DNA of 64,000 nucleotides from Golubevia sp. BC0850 (lineage: Eukaryota > Basidiomycota > Exobasidiomycetes > Golubeviales > Golubeviaceae). Each line of letters opens with the position of its first letter. Positions within the stretch are counted from its first letter, which is position 1. The stretch covers positions 248,001-312,000 of the forward strand of contig JAAVVG010000024.1 of NCBI GenBank assembly GCA_012976225.1. Reading direction: 5' to 3'. The notes under the pieces are model-generated. The model did no database searches. It was not told where the DNA came from and was given only the letters and a program-made list of their open reading frames with translations. A program made the translations under genes and the position numbers. Below, piece after piece: positions 49,171 through 61,654 of this stretch.

Positions 49171-51022
49171 TTAGTTTGTTGGGAGATGGTTGGTAGAGTT
49201 AGATTCCAAAGCGATGGCCAATCTTTGAGTGAAGGAATTGGCTGTCGACGGTCGTTCGTCCTGAATTGACTGATCCTTGTTCTTCCTGGGAGTCAAAGGA
49301 CGTTTAGACTTGCTAGATTGGGGTCTGGATCTTTGAGATGTTGGATTGGGAATTGGAGATCTTAGAGGCACATGATGATGAGAAGTAGAGGGAGTTAGAT
49401 GGGAGGAAGGAGCTGGAGAAGAAGGCATGGGAGCCAATATAGATGACGGAGTCAATTGATTCCAAGGGTCTTGAAAGCCAAACGTGGAGTCCGAAGAATT
49501 GAAAGGGATGATTCGAGTCCTTCTGGGTGGAGTTGACTGTACTACTTCCCTTTGAGGTTCTTCTATTGGTTGATTCTGCTCCGAAAAGTTCAGATTCCCG
49601 ACGAGGTAGATCGCTGAGCGAGATGAGGTTGGCGAGAGACTTCGGTTGAAAGATTTTTCAGCAACCTCGTCAGAATCTGAATCTTTGTTGAGAGATTCTG
49701 AAACGAAATCCGAGGATGTGTCCTTGTCCTTCTCTTCCATTACCGCTGGCATTGACGGGATGTCCTGCATTTGAATGACGGTGGGACTTCTGCAGCCATT
49801 CTCGACCTTTGCGCTCTCGAAAGTCAACTGACTTTGGTTTTGGGAAGTTGCTCCTTTTAATTCACCAGAACCTTGATTGAGAGTAATGTCATGGTTGAAG
49901 TGAAACCTTGAAGAGATCAAGGTGTACGTTGTGAGAAAAGGAGTGACGAGAAGTGAAGAGAGTTGAGGGTTGAGGTGTAGAGAGGAAAGGATGAAGATAA
50001 CCAGACTTGAGCAAAATAAAACTGAGAGATAAAGAGTTGATTTTCGGAAACAGAAGGTCGAAGTAGCAGCGGTGTTTGAGTATATTGACAGACCCAGCAG
50101 AACGAGGGTAAATAGTGAAGTCTGTGAAATGTCAAAAGAGAGGTAGCAGACCCAAGTCAGAAGAACATCAGTTCAATTGAAGGAGAGCTCCGGGAACTCA
50201 CAAGAGCGTACTTTAATGGCATCGACACTGAAACTCGATCCAGTTGACAGCTTCCGTCTTGCCATCCCTGACCAGAGTTTTTTTCCCAGTGACTTTTCAG
50301 ATCTTGAACTCCTGCTATCCACGAGATGGCTAAAAGGAGTCCTAGGAGTGAGAGGACGATCGCAAGGTTTCGGCGCGCAGGTCCAGTGAAGGAAGAGACG
50401 GTGCTAAGGGCTAGAAGAGAGGAGCAGCTCAAAATGCAGCTACAGAAGAAGAGAGGGCGAGGGGAAACGATTCAGCCACAGGTTGGAAGTTCTGCTTCTG
50501 TCAGAAGAAAGGCAGGATAAACTCACAGAGCTGCAACTACCTGAAGAGCGGTGAACGCTGCCTGGCAGCTGAGTTGATGTTCGGCCAATCTCACAGCGAT
50601 CTGTGTAGACAGGTAAACCCAAAGACTGATCTGGTTCATCAAGACCGAGAATGAGACAGGATCTGGTAAGCCTCGAGGGAAAGGAGGGAGACCAGAAGAG
50701 TATGAGAACGGGTGTCGGCTGTACCGTAGAACTCACTCGAGATGCAAAGTAGACGACGTTGGACCATGTTCGAAATTCACCCCTTGTGAACACGGATATG
50801 TTTCGTTTGAAGGTGTGTGCAGTCTCTGCAAAGTAGACTCCGAGACTTAGCCATACTAAAATGTCAGAAGCCTCTTTGATTTGAGAACTTACCTTAGAAA
50901 GAGAAGCGACAGCAGAAGATAGTGTGAGTGTGAGCTTTTGGTCTTCGTTTCAAGAAGAGACAGAAACGCAAGCGTTGCTTATGCGCGAGAAAACTCACCA
51001 TAGGAGACTCAATGTTACTCAT
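49171..51022 (-). CDS. Multi-pass membrane protein, basidiomycete family
   Basis: Integral membrane protein of unknown function. Exons on the - strand: 51022-50999, 50934-50737, 50630-50527, 50439-50202, 50121-49171; 504 residues. Hydrophobic segments include ILVWLSLGVYFAETA, ISLWVYLSTQIAVRL, LAIVLSLLGLLLAISWIAGV, SLFTLVLLGLSIY, LYLSVLFCSSLVIFILSSL. The short charged motif FTRGEFRTWSNVVYFASR after the first helix, and a conserved Cys near HQLSCQAAF, recall the large basidiomycete family of six- to seven-helix proteins that have an aromatic 'WxxYxxxR' motif there. The C-terminal ~200 residues are Ser/Pro-rich and basic, probably cytosolic. The first exon is only 24 nt and its acceptor (AAAAG) is weak, so the N-terminus is the least certain part. 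Confidence 0.72.
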
Positions 51023-51269
51023 GATGAAAGGATTTTTGCTACTCAATGTTTTCGAATAAGTAAATGTGACGGTGTGTTTGAACTTTTATGGTGGTTGAGT
51101 AGTGGTTGCTGCGAGGTGTGACACGGTAAAGAATGTGAGAGAGAGAAAGATGACCAGAGAGAAAGGGAGGAGGGCAAAAGGGAACCAAAGGCTGAATGGA
51201 TAAGAAAGTGAGACTTGGAACTGGGAAAGGGAGATGGAGAGATGAAGGTTTTGTAGGAAGAGGAAACCC

Positions 51270-51275
51270 TTTATA
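51270..51275 (-). promoter_or_regulatory. TATA box of the membrane protein gene
   Basis: TATAAA on the - strand within CTTATAAAGGG, about 250 bp upstream of the ATG at 51022. Confidence 0.55.
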
Positions 51276-52337
51276 AGATCCAATCCCCTTCCCTCCCTGA
51301 GAAACGAAATCTACGAGTGCTTCCGCTCAATTTTCACGACCGAGTTCCTGGAAGATCTTTCTGTGAAATCAGGGGGACGATCAGGTCTTTGAAGACAGAA
51401 GGCACACGAGCGAGAGAGAAAAAAGGGGGTCAGGGCCAGCTTGGGAAAATAAGGGGGTGTCTTGCAGCTCCCTTGTTTGTAGAGCTGTGGAAAAGTTAAA
51501 CTTTGACAGTAATAGTGTATAAGAATTACCAAGGATCCCCAAAACCCTCTTGTAATAGTCTGTAATAAGTATACAGCACTGCAGACGAGGAAATCTAATC
51601 GGATTTGCATCAGAAACGAAGTTTAGAGGCGTTAAAGCACTTTCAAGTCAAAAAAGGGTGAGAGTTTTCTTTCAGAGAAACCCCAAACCCGCGAGAGAGG
51701 ATTAGTTCCGGAGCAATGAGATAATGAGATTGATGAGATGAATACACATACATAGATGATCCTTCACTGAGATGAGTGAGATCTGAGATTTCTTTCTTCT
51801 CCACGCCATTTAAATTTCTACTCCAATGACAGTCCTAACTTCAAGGTCGGGTTCCCTCTAATCAAAGAGCATCTCGAAGAACATGAACAGAGAATTTTCT
51901 TTTCGAACACAACATCGAACGAGGAGATAAGAGAACTAACGAAATAGACAAAAGAACTAGAATTCTGGAAAAAGGGTTTTAGAGAGAATTAATAGAAGGA
52001 ACAGGGGGAAAAGGAAAAAGGGAGAACCAAAAGTAGAAATGGTGAAGAAAGGTAATGCAAAACGTCTAGAAAGAGAGATGTAGATTGGAAAAGTCGATGG
52101 ATGATATACGGCGGGTGTGAGTAGGTGGAGGTGGGAAGAGGGCAGACAAAAAAGAGCGTGGGTAGGAAACTTTCTAATGATTTGACGAAAAGAGGTTTGA
52201 GATTGGGGTTTGGGTTTGAGTTTGATAGTGTTTTCAAGAGGTTTCTTTATTAAACTTGAAGGTTGCTGTCTTAATGACTCGAAGGAATTAAACATGGACT
52301 TGAGCTCATTTCTTTAAATCTTGGTGGACGATCAGAT
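51276..52337. other. Intergenic, about 1.1 kb, no gene recognised
   Basis: A/G-rich sequence with short frames only. Lies upstream of the membrane protein gene and downstream of the GPI-type protein gene, both on the - strand. Confidence 0.5.
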
Positions 52338-53647
52338 TTATAAGACGATAGCGGCACCTGCGACAGCAGCGGCTAAGGCTCCAAGATAAGAGAGGGTGTT
52401 GGCTGGTAGAGTGAATCCAGCATCGTGTAATTGTTCATCGCCGGTTCTCACAGCGTCAATCGAGGCGGATAAAGCATCTTTGAAGTCCTGTGGGATTGAA
52501 ACAGAGGACATGGAGAGAAGTTGGGAGCCAGAGAGTCAGGTTTGAGAAAGGTCTGAGAGATCAAAGATTGGAGGCTCATCGCCAAGCTCATTCGCTTTCG
52601 ATATCGGATCTCAGGTTTCATTGTATGCTCCCAGTTCTGTTTGAAAAATGGTGAAAGTCGTTCTAGAGAGACGACCTCTGCACGCAACGCTTGGCGAGCA
52701 CTTTCTCCTTCTATCTCCCCTGTCCTGCAAGCCCGTCCTACCTCGATCTGCTTCCATCACTCTACCCTCCCAAAACCAGAGTGTCGAACCCTCAATACTC
52801 CCATAAATCCATGTATGGATTTAGCAGTGATAGAGTTAGCCTCTCCAGCGCGCGCTCGTCCTCTCCCCTTTCTGCCCCTCTTGAGTCCCTCTGTCCTGAA
52901 TCCCACTGCAACTTCCTTGACTCTCCTAGGACACTTACACCAGCGAGTTGAGCCTTGGAAAGGGTCAAAGTTGGGTAGTACTTGATGACATCTCCAGCCA
53001 GAGAAGAGGCGACATGGTCAACTGGAGTAGCTTCAACACCTGGTTGGTATCCACCAATGAGCCAGGAGATGATTGAGGATTCTAGCAAGGCAAGGGGACA
53101 AGAGGGATGGTTTCGTCAGTTTTTTTGAACAGATAACAATTATTGACTGTAAGGTTAGAAATGGGTAGGGAAACATCTTTGATTGAAGTGAAAGGGAGAT
53201 AACTTACGATCGAATGGAGGAGTGTAGGTGGATGAGAAGGTACACTTGTTTGGTCCAACATATTGATCTCCAACCAAGATTGAGCAAACCTTTTGAGAAG
53301 TAAAAAAGGAGGTGTTTTATAGAGAGAGAAGAAGAGATAGGAGAAAGGCGATCAAAGTCAGATGTTTGAAGGCTTGTTTGGGACCCCTCCTGTTTTGCAA
53401 AACTGCAACTCACTCCGGAAGCAGTGTTATTAGAATCACTGTCATTGTCACCTCCAGCAGCAGAAGAGGAAGAAGCAGAAGTCATGGTGGAGGAAGCAGC
53501 TGGAGCAGCAGTAGAAGAGGGAGCTTGAGTAGCAGAGGCAGATCCAGTAGAAGAGACGCTGGAAGAGGCTTCTGGGTCATCTTGAGCCATGACTGACATT
53601 GAGGCGATAGCGGCCATGACTAGAGAGAGAGAGACGAACTTGACCAT
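52338..53647 (-). CDS. Secreted Ser/Ala-rich protein with GPI-type C-terminus
   Basis: Cell-surface protein of 202 residues. Exons on the - strand: 53647-53414, 53289-53208, 53081-52939, 52487-52338. Signal peptide MVKFVSLSLVMAAIASMSVMA; then a Ser/Thr/Ala-rich stalk (likely O-glycosylated) with an Asp/Asn patch. A small domain follows with two Cys, VCSILVGDQYVGPNKCTF, and a helical part (SIISWLIGGYQPGVEATPV, ALSASIDAVRTGDEQLHD). The end, LSYLGALAAAVAGAAIVL*, is a hydrophobic tail typical of GPI-anchor signals. No named family recognised. It shares a 214-bp divergent promoter with the CoA ligase gene. Confidence 0.82.
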
Positions 53648-53861
53648 GGTTGATTGATTAGGATGTTGAGGGTTTGAGAAAAAGAAGGACTAAAGGTTCA
53701 AAAGAAAAGGAAGAATGGGATGGGATGGAATGCCTTGGGAGTTTGAAGTTCGAGAGTTTGGATCCATGCCGTGAAGACGCGTATTGGCTTTGTATCCGAT
53801 TCGTATGTTATTTCCTTCTTCCTTTCCGTCATCCGATCTTACATCTTCATTCACTTCCAAG

Positions 53862-55914
53862 ATGCCGACTCTTCTATCCACTTTGAATTCCACGGCTCAA
53901 TCCAATTCATCCAAGGCGGCAATAATTCTACCTTCGTCTTCCCCTTTCGCCAACACTTCCATCAATTACTCTCAACTCTCAACCCTCGTCGATGATTTCC
54001 AATCTCAATTAGCTTCTCTATCTTTAAGTCCATCAACTACAGTCTCTTCTTCTCTCATCAATGGAATCGAGTTCGTTGGATCTTTCTTAGCAATCGGCGC
54101 TCAAAGGTATGTCTCATCAATCACTCTCAAAAATCCTTCCATTTCACTGATAACCTCTCATTCTCTCTCTAGACTCATCTCGGCACCTCTAAATCCTAAC
54201 TATTCACATTCAGAGGTCTTGTTCTACCTACAGGACACTTCATCGAAACTTCTTTTACTTCCTCAAGGAGCTCTCTCAAAATCTCCTCCACCTCCAACCG
54301 TCTCTGCCGCGAGGGAAGCAAAGGTCCCTCTAGCAGAGGTCGTCTTCAATCCAAAGACCAAGAGGTTAGATCTCATCAAAGAAGGCGATAACAAGAGATG
54401 TGGAAGCGGTCAGGTTAGGAAACCAGAAGATCAGGATGTAGCTTTGGGTGAGTCTCAACTTTCGGCCTTTCGATTTTCGGATACTTGATGTCACTGATAG
54501 TCCTTCTTTGCTTCTCTCTCAGTACTACACACTTCTGGAACAACTGGAAGGTAAGTCCAATCCATCCCACTCTTCCCACGATCTTCACTAACCGAATTCC
54601 TCCAACCCTTCCAGACCAAAAGGAGTCCCTTTAACTCACGCCAACCTGACAAGAACAATGTCAAACATCGTAGGAACCTATAACCTTTCCTCTTCCGATT
54701 CAACCTACCTTGTCATGCCTCTATTCCACGTTCATGGTTTACTCTGCGGTCTTCTAGCAACCTTCCAATCAGCTGGAACCGTGGTCATTCCGCCAAAATT
54801 CTCCGCCTCTGTCTTTTGGAAGGAAGTTAAAGACAATGGTTGTAATTGGTATACTGCAGTTCCAACGATTCATCAAATGTTACTTAACACTCCTCTGAAA
54901 GATGGAGAGAAAGGTTATCCGAAATTGAGATTCATTAGAAGTTGTTCTTCGAGTCTTTCTCCCGTTACTTTTGAACAATTGGAAAAGACTTTCAAGGCGC
55001 CGGTCTTGGAGGCTTATGCTATGACGTGAGTCTATCATTCACCAAATCTCTGGGAAGTTTTTCTGCTTTTCACTGACATACTCTTCGAACCTTCATCATT
55101 TCCCAGTGAAGCTGCTCATCAAATGACTTCAAGCCCACTTCCACCGGCAGCTCGTAAACCTGGTTCAGTAGGTTTAGGTCAAGGAGTTGAGATCAAGATA
55201 TTAGATCAAGAAGGAAAGGAAGTGGCTCAAGGTAAAGAAGGTGAAGTTTGTATTCGAGGACCAAATGTCACTAAAGGTTACTTAAACAATGAGAAAGCAA
55301 ATCAAGAGAGTTTCGTAAAGAATAAGGAGAATGATGGATTCTTTAGAACTGGGGATCAGGGTAAGAAGGATGGTGAAGGTTATCTTTTCTGTGAGTTTCG
55401 AATAAGGCAAAGAAGATCTTTAGCTTTGCCAAAGATTCACACTTGCTCGTCTTCTTCCTTTTCTTTCATGATGAACCAGTGACTGGAAGAATCAAAGAAC
55501 TGATCAATCGTGGAGGTGAAAAGATTTCCCCTCTAGAAGTCGATGGCGCTTTACTTGGAATCGATGGTGTGAACGAAGCGGTTTCTTTCTCGATTCCTGA
55601 TGAAACTTATGGGGAGTTGGTTGGAGCTGCTGTGGTTCTCAAGGCTGGTTCCAAATTGGATGAACAGGCTATTCAAAAGACATTGAAGGACAAGATTAGT
55701 AATTTCAAAATTCCAAAGAGAGTTTGGATTGCTGAGAGCATTCCCAAGACGTGAGTACCGAAAGAAGGAACAGAGACGATTGCTCACCAAGTCCACCCAG
55801 TTGCAAATGCTTACATGCCCTCTTATTTGATTTCTTCTTCGCAGTGCCACCGGAAAGATTCAACGTCGTAATGTTGCGTCTACTTTTCTTCGTAAAGATG
55901 GTGCTAAGCTTTAG
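53862..55914 (+). CDS. PCS60: Peroxisomal acyl/oxalyl-CoA synthetase (Pcs60 type)
   Basis: ATP-dependent CoA ligase of the ANL superfamily, closest in layout to yeast Pcs60/Fat2, an oxalyl-CoA synthetase that detoxifies oxalate. Exons 53862-54106, 54173-54447, 54523-54550, 54615-55025, 55107-55390, 55480-55750, 55845-55914; 527 residues, the usual length. The phosphate loop HTSGTTGRPKGVPLTH is assembled across two introns, with exon 3 of only 28 nt. Further motifs: MPLFHVHGLLCGLL, EAYAMTEAAHQM, GFFRTGDQG, GRIKELINRGGEKISP, and the catalytic lysine in ATGKIQRR. The C-terminus GAKL* is a PTS1-type tripeptide (AKL), supporting peroxisomal import. Substrate is inferred from family; a medium-chain acyl-CoA synthetase is the alternative. 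Confidence 0.9.
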
Positions 55915-56596
55915 ATGGTGGGCTCTAGTTGCTAAAAGTGTCTCTCCCTCTTCTTGCTCCGTCTGCCTTCGTTACTCTTTTATGGTTTTGGTCATTCATT
56001 GTCACTGTAATAAAACTAGACATGATCTGCGACGTCACCTCGTTTGTAAAATGATGAGGAGACCCTTGGGAAGGGGTCAAGCAGCGCTACAAACAAGGGG
56101 GGCCGAGTGAGACCTCTAGAAGGTTCCGTCTTCTTATCCTTGTTCCCTTACCTTCCATCAAAACAAAGTAGGTCTCTATAGAAAGTTGATCTTGTATCAA
56201 AGTGTATCGCGAGGTCTTTGATCAAACAATCACAACGAACAAGAGGATTGAACTTGAGGCTCAGTCAAGGTTCAGCAAGATTAGCCTCAAATTACCAATC
56301 TTGCCTTTCTCTCCCCCCTTTGATCGACTCCAAGGTAAGTTCCTATATCTTTATGATGCTTTGAATAACGACGTTGCATTGAACATCTTCCATTCACTGG
56401 AATCATCTTTTCCTTCGAACATTGTACCATCAATCCCAATGCAGACATGAGCATTTGCTGAGTTTGTTCCCTCTCTCTCCCTTCTTCCAATCTATCTTTT
56501 CTCGGTCTCTCTTCTTCTCCGACCATCTGAATACCTCAATAGCTTAGTACGAGTAGAAAAGGACCATTCCATCGCCTTCTTACTTTCCAATTGAGA
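55915..56596. other. Intergenic, no gene recognised
   Basis: 3' flank of the CoA ligase and promoter of the SH3 protein gene. Short frames only. Confidence 0.5.
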
Positions 56597-59500
56597 ATGC
56601 CTGGGAAGAAGAAGGGTCGTCAAGCAGGTCAAAGTGCTGCTGCTTCTTCCGCTAACAATACAGACACAGAATCCAAACCTTACAAAGACGTTCCGAAACT
56701 CAAGATAGTAGAGCACAAACCAGAGTCAAAGGTCAAAACCAACGAGAAGGAGAAAGAGAAAGCAACTCTTCAAAGTTCCAATCAGAACGTCAAGGCTTCT
56801 TCTCCTTCCGCCTCTTCGATGCCAGATTTCACCATGGCACTTTATCAAGCCAAACATGGAGTTAGAAATGACGACCCTGGAATGTTGTCTTTAGAAGAGA
56901 AAGACATGGTTCAATTGATTAGAAAAGAGAAAAATGGATTCTGGCTCGTCAAGAAGGATGGTAAAACGGGTTGGATCTTAGGCAATTGTCTAGAAGAGAT
57001 CGAAGATGCATTTTCTCAATTATTCAAGGGTAGTTTAGCAGAGTTGATGGGAGCTATCAAGGTCGACAGTTCAGGACTGGACTCCTCTAACTCTACAGGC
57101 GAAGTCACCATCTCTTTTGGAACTTCTGAGGAGAGTGCGAAGGATAGCAGTGCCTTCACTCTTAGCTACAAGGACAAGGATGGAAAGAACGGTGGAAAAT
57201 CAGGATCTTCAAGTGCAACTATCTCCTCAGACTCGCTAATGTCTGGAATGGGAATGCTGGCTTCATTCCTGAGTAGCAGCAAGACTCCAGACGCGACGAC
57301 ATCTTCTGTCGTCCCTCCTTCCGAGTCCACCTCCTCAAATACTCCTATCTTAGTCTTGAAAAAAATCTACGCTCAGCTACTTTGTTTAGAGATCATCTTT
57401 ACTAAGAAGGATAATCACTCCTCCTGGACCAAGTTGAACCAGATTAAAAAGGACCTCGGGGAAGAAAGAAAACGTCTACAGAGGTTGGAGAAGTTAGGAA
57501 AGCTAGGTGGGAAGAAGAAAGAGTCAGCTGAAGAGGGAGACAAACCTATCTTGAGAAGATTGGAGATCATTATGGACAAATTAGACTGTTTAATGAAGGA
57601 CAGAAGCGGAGCTGGTTCTGGAGTTTCAACTGAAGGTTGGAGTCTAATTCAAGAAGGAATTGGAATGATGTCTCTCTTACCCACACCTTCTTCATATTCA
57701 AAGGACAAGGACTCTAGAGATCTTAGATACTGTCTAGCAAGAGTCTTTGGAATCGCTGGAACTGTAAAGGAACCGATCTCAAAGTACATCGAGATCCTAG
57801 ATGGAATTCTGAGCTCTTCAAATCGACCTTTGGACCTCTTCTCTTCTCAACAAAAGGATGGCTCTTCTCAAATCCCAGACTTCAACAAGATCTTGGACTC
57901 AATCAAAATATCTCAGTCTTCAACTTCTCAATCTGCTACTCCTCAACCTACCGCTGGAAAGGAAAGCAAACCTGCTGCTCCGAATCGTGACGATGACGAG
58001 TCACTTAGGAAGGCCAAGGTACCTCAAACTACCTCGAGCTCAAAGAATGAGAAGACTAAACAAGTCAGTCCTCAACCTGTGACTTCCGACAAAGGAGTTT
58101 TCCAACGAGACGCCGTCTCTCCAGCTCCGGCTCCATCTATATCTCCACCTGCTTCAACCGCCTTCAAGAACACCAAGCAACCCAACAACTCTGCATCTTC
58201 TTTCTCCAATAATGGAAGCGTTAAGTCCAAGATCGCTCAAATAGAACGGGCTTCCAAGATTGCTGAAATAGAACGGGCGGTTGTAAGGAACCAAGCCTCC
58301 TCTTCAGTCGCTCCTCCTATCGACCAATCGATCTCTCCCCTCGTCACTCACAAAGAAGCCATATCGGAAGAAATTGACTTCGACAAATCCAAGCTTGGAG
58401 GCCTGGACGATCAAAAACGACTTCTTCAACCTTCGACCCGCAGTTCAGGTCAACCTCAAGTAACAGTCTATCCTCTCGGATCTAACCAATTCGCATCACT
58501 CTCTCTCGTAGCTTGGATGGACTTCACCGCTCGCTCTGAAGGTCAAGGTACTTTCAAGAGAGGACAATGCGCAATTCTCATTCCATTCGAGCTCAATGGA
58601 ATCACCACCTATGATCCCTTTTCCCCTGCTGCCACCCCTCAATCTGGCTGGATTAGAGTGGCGTTCGGAGATGACTCAAAGGAGACAACAGTACCTCTCA
58701 AGATGATGGATACGGAGGGTAGCTGGCAAAGTGAATCAGTGGTGAGTTCTGGGAGGATTGAGATGACACGATCCAGATTGGGTCAACTCGAGGAGAGCTG
58801 AACTCAGTGACAATGTTGAGCCCTTGCCTGTGGCGAAGAAGCTTACAGGACCGACCTCCCTTCTCTCCTTATATCCACAGCTCGTACCTGCTCAATTCTT
58901 TCTTTCGGAGGTCAGAACCAAATGCTACATCAGAACTGCTATTCAAAATTCGCTCTCCACAGCTCCAGCAAATTCCAAAGCAAAGGCTCAGATTCAAGCT
59001 TTGAACATGCTGAGTTCTCGTATTCGCGATTACACTGCTAGTCACAGCTGCTCGGTCGTAACTTCCTCCTGGATCGCTGCCAAAGCTATTCCAAGTGTTG
59101 GAAAGAGGAGGCCTGCCCTCGCCTCTGCTCCTTCTCAGAAAGCCCTTCCAGCACCTCCAATCTCCTCCAAGACAGATGAAACTCAAGTGCCGACTCCAGA
59201 AAAGCCAGAAGTTGCTTTCGCGGCTACGGATGCTCCCTCAAATCCTACTCCTCCAACTGTTCCAGAAACCGTCATCACGCCGGCATCGCCGGCTTCCACA
59301 GCTTCGCCAAAAGCAAAGCCATTCAAGAAGCATGGTCACTTCCAGAAGTCTGCTAGACTATCTGCAAGAAAGGACAAGAGACTCAAAGAGAAGAAGGAAA
59401 AGAAAGTGCAACTCCAGGAGAAAGCCAAGTCGGAAGGTTCTTTGAAAAGGATTAGTACTACTGAGGTGAGTTTCTTCTCCCTGATTCTCGTCTGGCTTGC

Positions 59501-61654
59501 CTATCTCTCTAGATCCTTCATCACAGTTTCTTTTGGTTCCTACAGCTACGCTCCAAGATCCTCAGAAGAGGCGAAGGCTCCGCCACGAAGGAGCTTCTCG
59601 CGTCGGTCGCCTCTGAAGAAGAGGTCGCCAGTCACGCCCAAGTCTCTAGTGATCCAATCGCTACTTCTGGATCCAAGGAAGAGTCCACAAATCCCACTGA
59701 ATCTGGTGATGCAAACGACGGACCTGAAGATGCTTCGATCGAGGGTCTGGAACTTCCTTCTCGTCCTCACACTCCCACTCCTCAACTAGCTGCCGACTAT
59801 CGTCAATGGGCTCAGTCTCCTTCAGAATCGGCTCCTTCTCCGTCAGACGGTCTCAAGGCTTCTCTCCCTCTCGCTGGAGAGAACGAAGCCCAGCAATTCG
59901 AATCGGAGAATGAGGGCGATGGGGCTCGCTTCTCACCCAGAACGAAAGAACAACGTAGGGAGAAGATGAAAGCCTTGAGCAAAGCAGGTCTCTTCGTTCC
60001 AGAGAATCTACTGGAAGAGTTCGCCGAAGAAGAGAACATCTCAAGTCTCCTGATCAGAAGAAACGGAAATGGAAACGCAAACGACGCAGGATCTCAAACG
60101 ATGTCACGCTCTACCTCGGGCTGTACTCAAGAGACATCTCTGGATTCTTGGGAGAAGGAAGAGGAGCATTCCGAAAACAGTTTCAGCTCTCCAGAAGTGA
60201 GCTTGAGCCTCGATTCTTCTTCAGAGGTGGAGTTCAAACGACTCTCTTCAGACCTGAACGTCGATGCGGCTTTGGCTCTGATGCTTGTCAAGTCGACTCG
60301 CATCAAAGGAAGCGACAACTGGGCCAAGGAGGTTCAGAAGGAAGTTGGATTCTCTTCAAGTTGGCCAGCCATGGGTCAACTCGACGGCTGGGAGAGGCTT
60401 CAAAAGCTGCCTCCTTCGGAATGGAAAAATCTTTGGTCGTTGGAATTGCAGCAACTACAAGTATGGGAAGCTGCATTCAAGAAACCGGATGGGGATGCAA
60501 ATCTTCTCGAAGCCAAGACACAACTTCTAGTCAAACTCAGGACTCATAATGAAGCCTTGAAAGAGATTGGTAGTACCTTCAAGGATTTAAGACCTTTTCA
60601 ATCGACTGCTGTTATGGTTTACTATTCTGCTCTACATTTAGCTGAGATCATGGTCAGAATTGGAGCTGAAATTCTCGAAACCGCAATAGATAGAGAGAAC
60701 TCTAGAGACAAGTGGAGGGCGATTCTTAGACTGCAGTTCAGCCTAAGAATTCTATATGTTCTGGGTGACATGATGAAATCGAAGGAGAAGCCTTTCAGGT
60801 CTTTGTCCTTTTGTTCAAGGTCCTCTCTGATCGAAAACGAACAAGTCGCAAGAAGTTCAGCTCCTTCTCCTGAATCTGGTTTTGATGACATCAATTTGAA
60901 AATTGGCCTAGCAGACGAAGACGGAAGAGGAGTCGTCTTACCCGACTCGGAAGATGAATCCAATGACGAAGACAATCAAAAAGATCAAAGATTTGCAGAT
61001 GGAAGTCTCTCCGAAACCCCACAACTTCCAGACGTTCAAGGCCGACTCTCTGCTCAACCACTCTCAACTGCCGTTTCGAACGATGTGAGTTCTCAACATC
61101 CAGATCAAACCAATCCAATCCTAGTGCCGCCTCAACTCAACAACTCACAAGCAAGCAGCAATCCTCGTCCCAGCACTCCTCAATCTACTGAAGAGAAAGC
61201 CATGTTTGATGAACTCATCGCTAAGTCTGACGAATGGAAAAAGGAAATAGAAGTCATTGCAACGAGACTGAAGGGTTCTCAATCAGCTGAACAGAGGAAA
61301 AAGGATGGAAATCGCATGTTTGATCTCCAAGTTCAACTACTCCAACTTCATAAATCTTACGAATCTGTGCTGAATAGATTGAGAAAAGGACATTCAAGTC
61401 AAGGTCAAGGACAGGTAGTAGAAGGAGAGGGTCAACAGGAGAAGAGTGGAACTCCAGATGGTACCGACGAACAAAATTCCTCAACCAAAGCCTCTCCAGA
61501 CCAAAAGATGCAAGCTTCTCTCAACACTCCTGTCAAGAAAGTAAAGGAAACCAATCCTCTAGTCAAGAAGCCTGTCAACCTTCAGATCCATGCTCGTCCT
61601 CGTGCCAAAGGTCTGCGCAAGTCTAATTCTGGAAAGTGCAAGGTTCTCCTCTGA
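56597..61654 (+). CDS. Large SH3-domain protein, unknown function
   Basis: 1612 residues from three exons: 56597-58741, 58881-59465, 59546-61654. The exon 1/2 junction (SESV|LVPAQFFL) uses a strong pyrimidine-rich acceptor at 58880 and restores frame. Residues ~80-137 form an SH3 domain (ALYQAKHGV, EEKDMVQLIRKEKNGFWLVK, GKTGWILGN). A Lys/Glu-rich coiled coil follows (LGEERKRLQRLEKLGKLG), then Ser/Pro-rich linkers, a conserved-looking block (SLSLVAWMDFTARSEG, QCAILIPFELNG), a helical block near KALSKAGLFVPENLLEEFAE, and another around LKEIGSTFKDLRPFQSTAV. The tail has a coiled coil (DEWKKEIEVIATRLKGSQSA) and ends basic. Probably a scaffold in signalling or cytoskeleton; I recognise no named orthologue. 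If exon 1 were not spliced at 58741 it would stop at 58801, so two isoforms are conceivable. Confidence 0.75.

Noticed and set aside
51957-52295. 112-codon - strand frame in the gap before the GPI-type gene
   Set aside because: Phe/Leu/Ser/Pro-rich translation of an A/G-rich strand, without a start context, domain or splice partner.
58807-59004. Separate small + strand gene starting at ATG 58813 region
   Set aside because: The same DNA is better explained by the intron (58742-58880) and second exon of the SH3 gene, which keeps frame and has a good acceptor.
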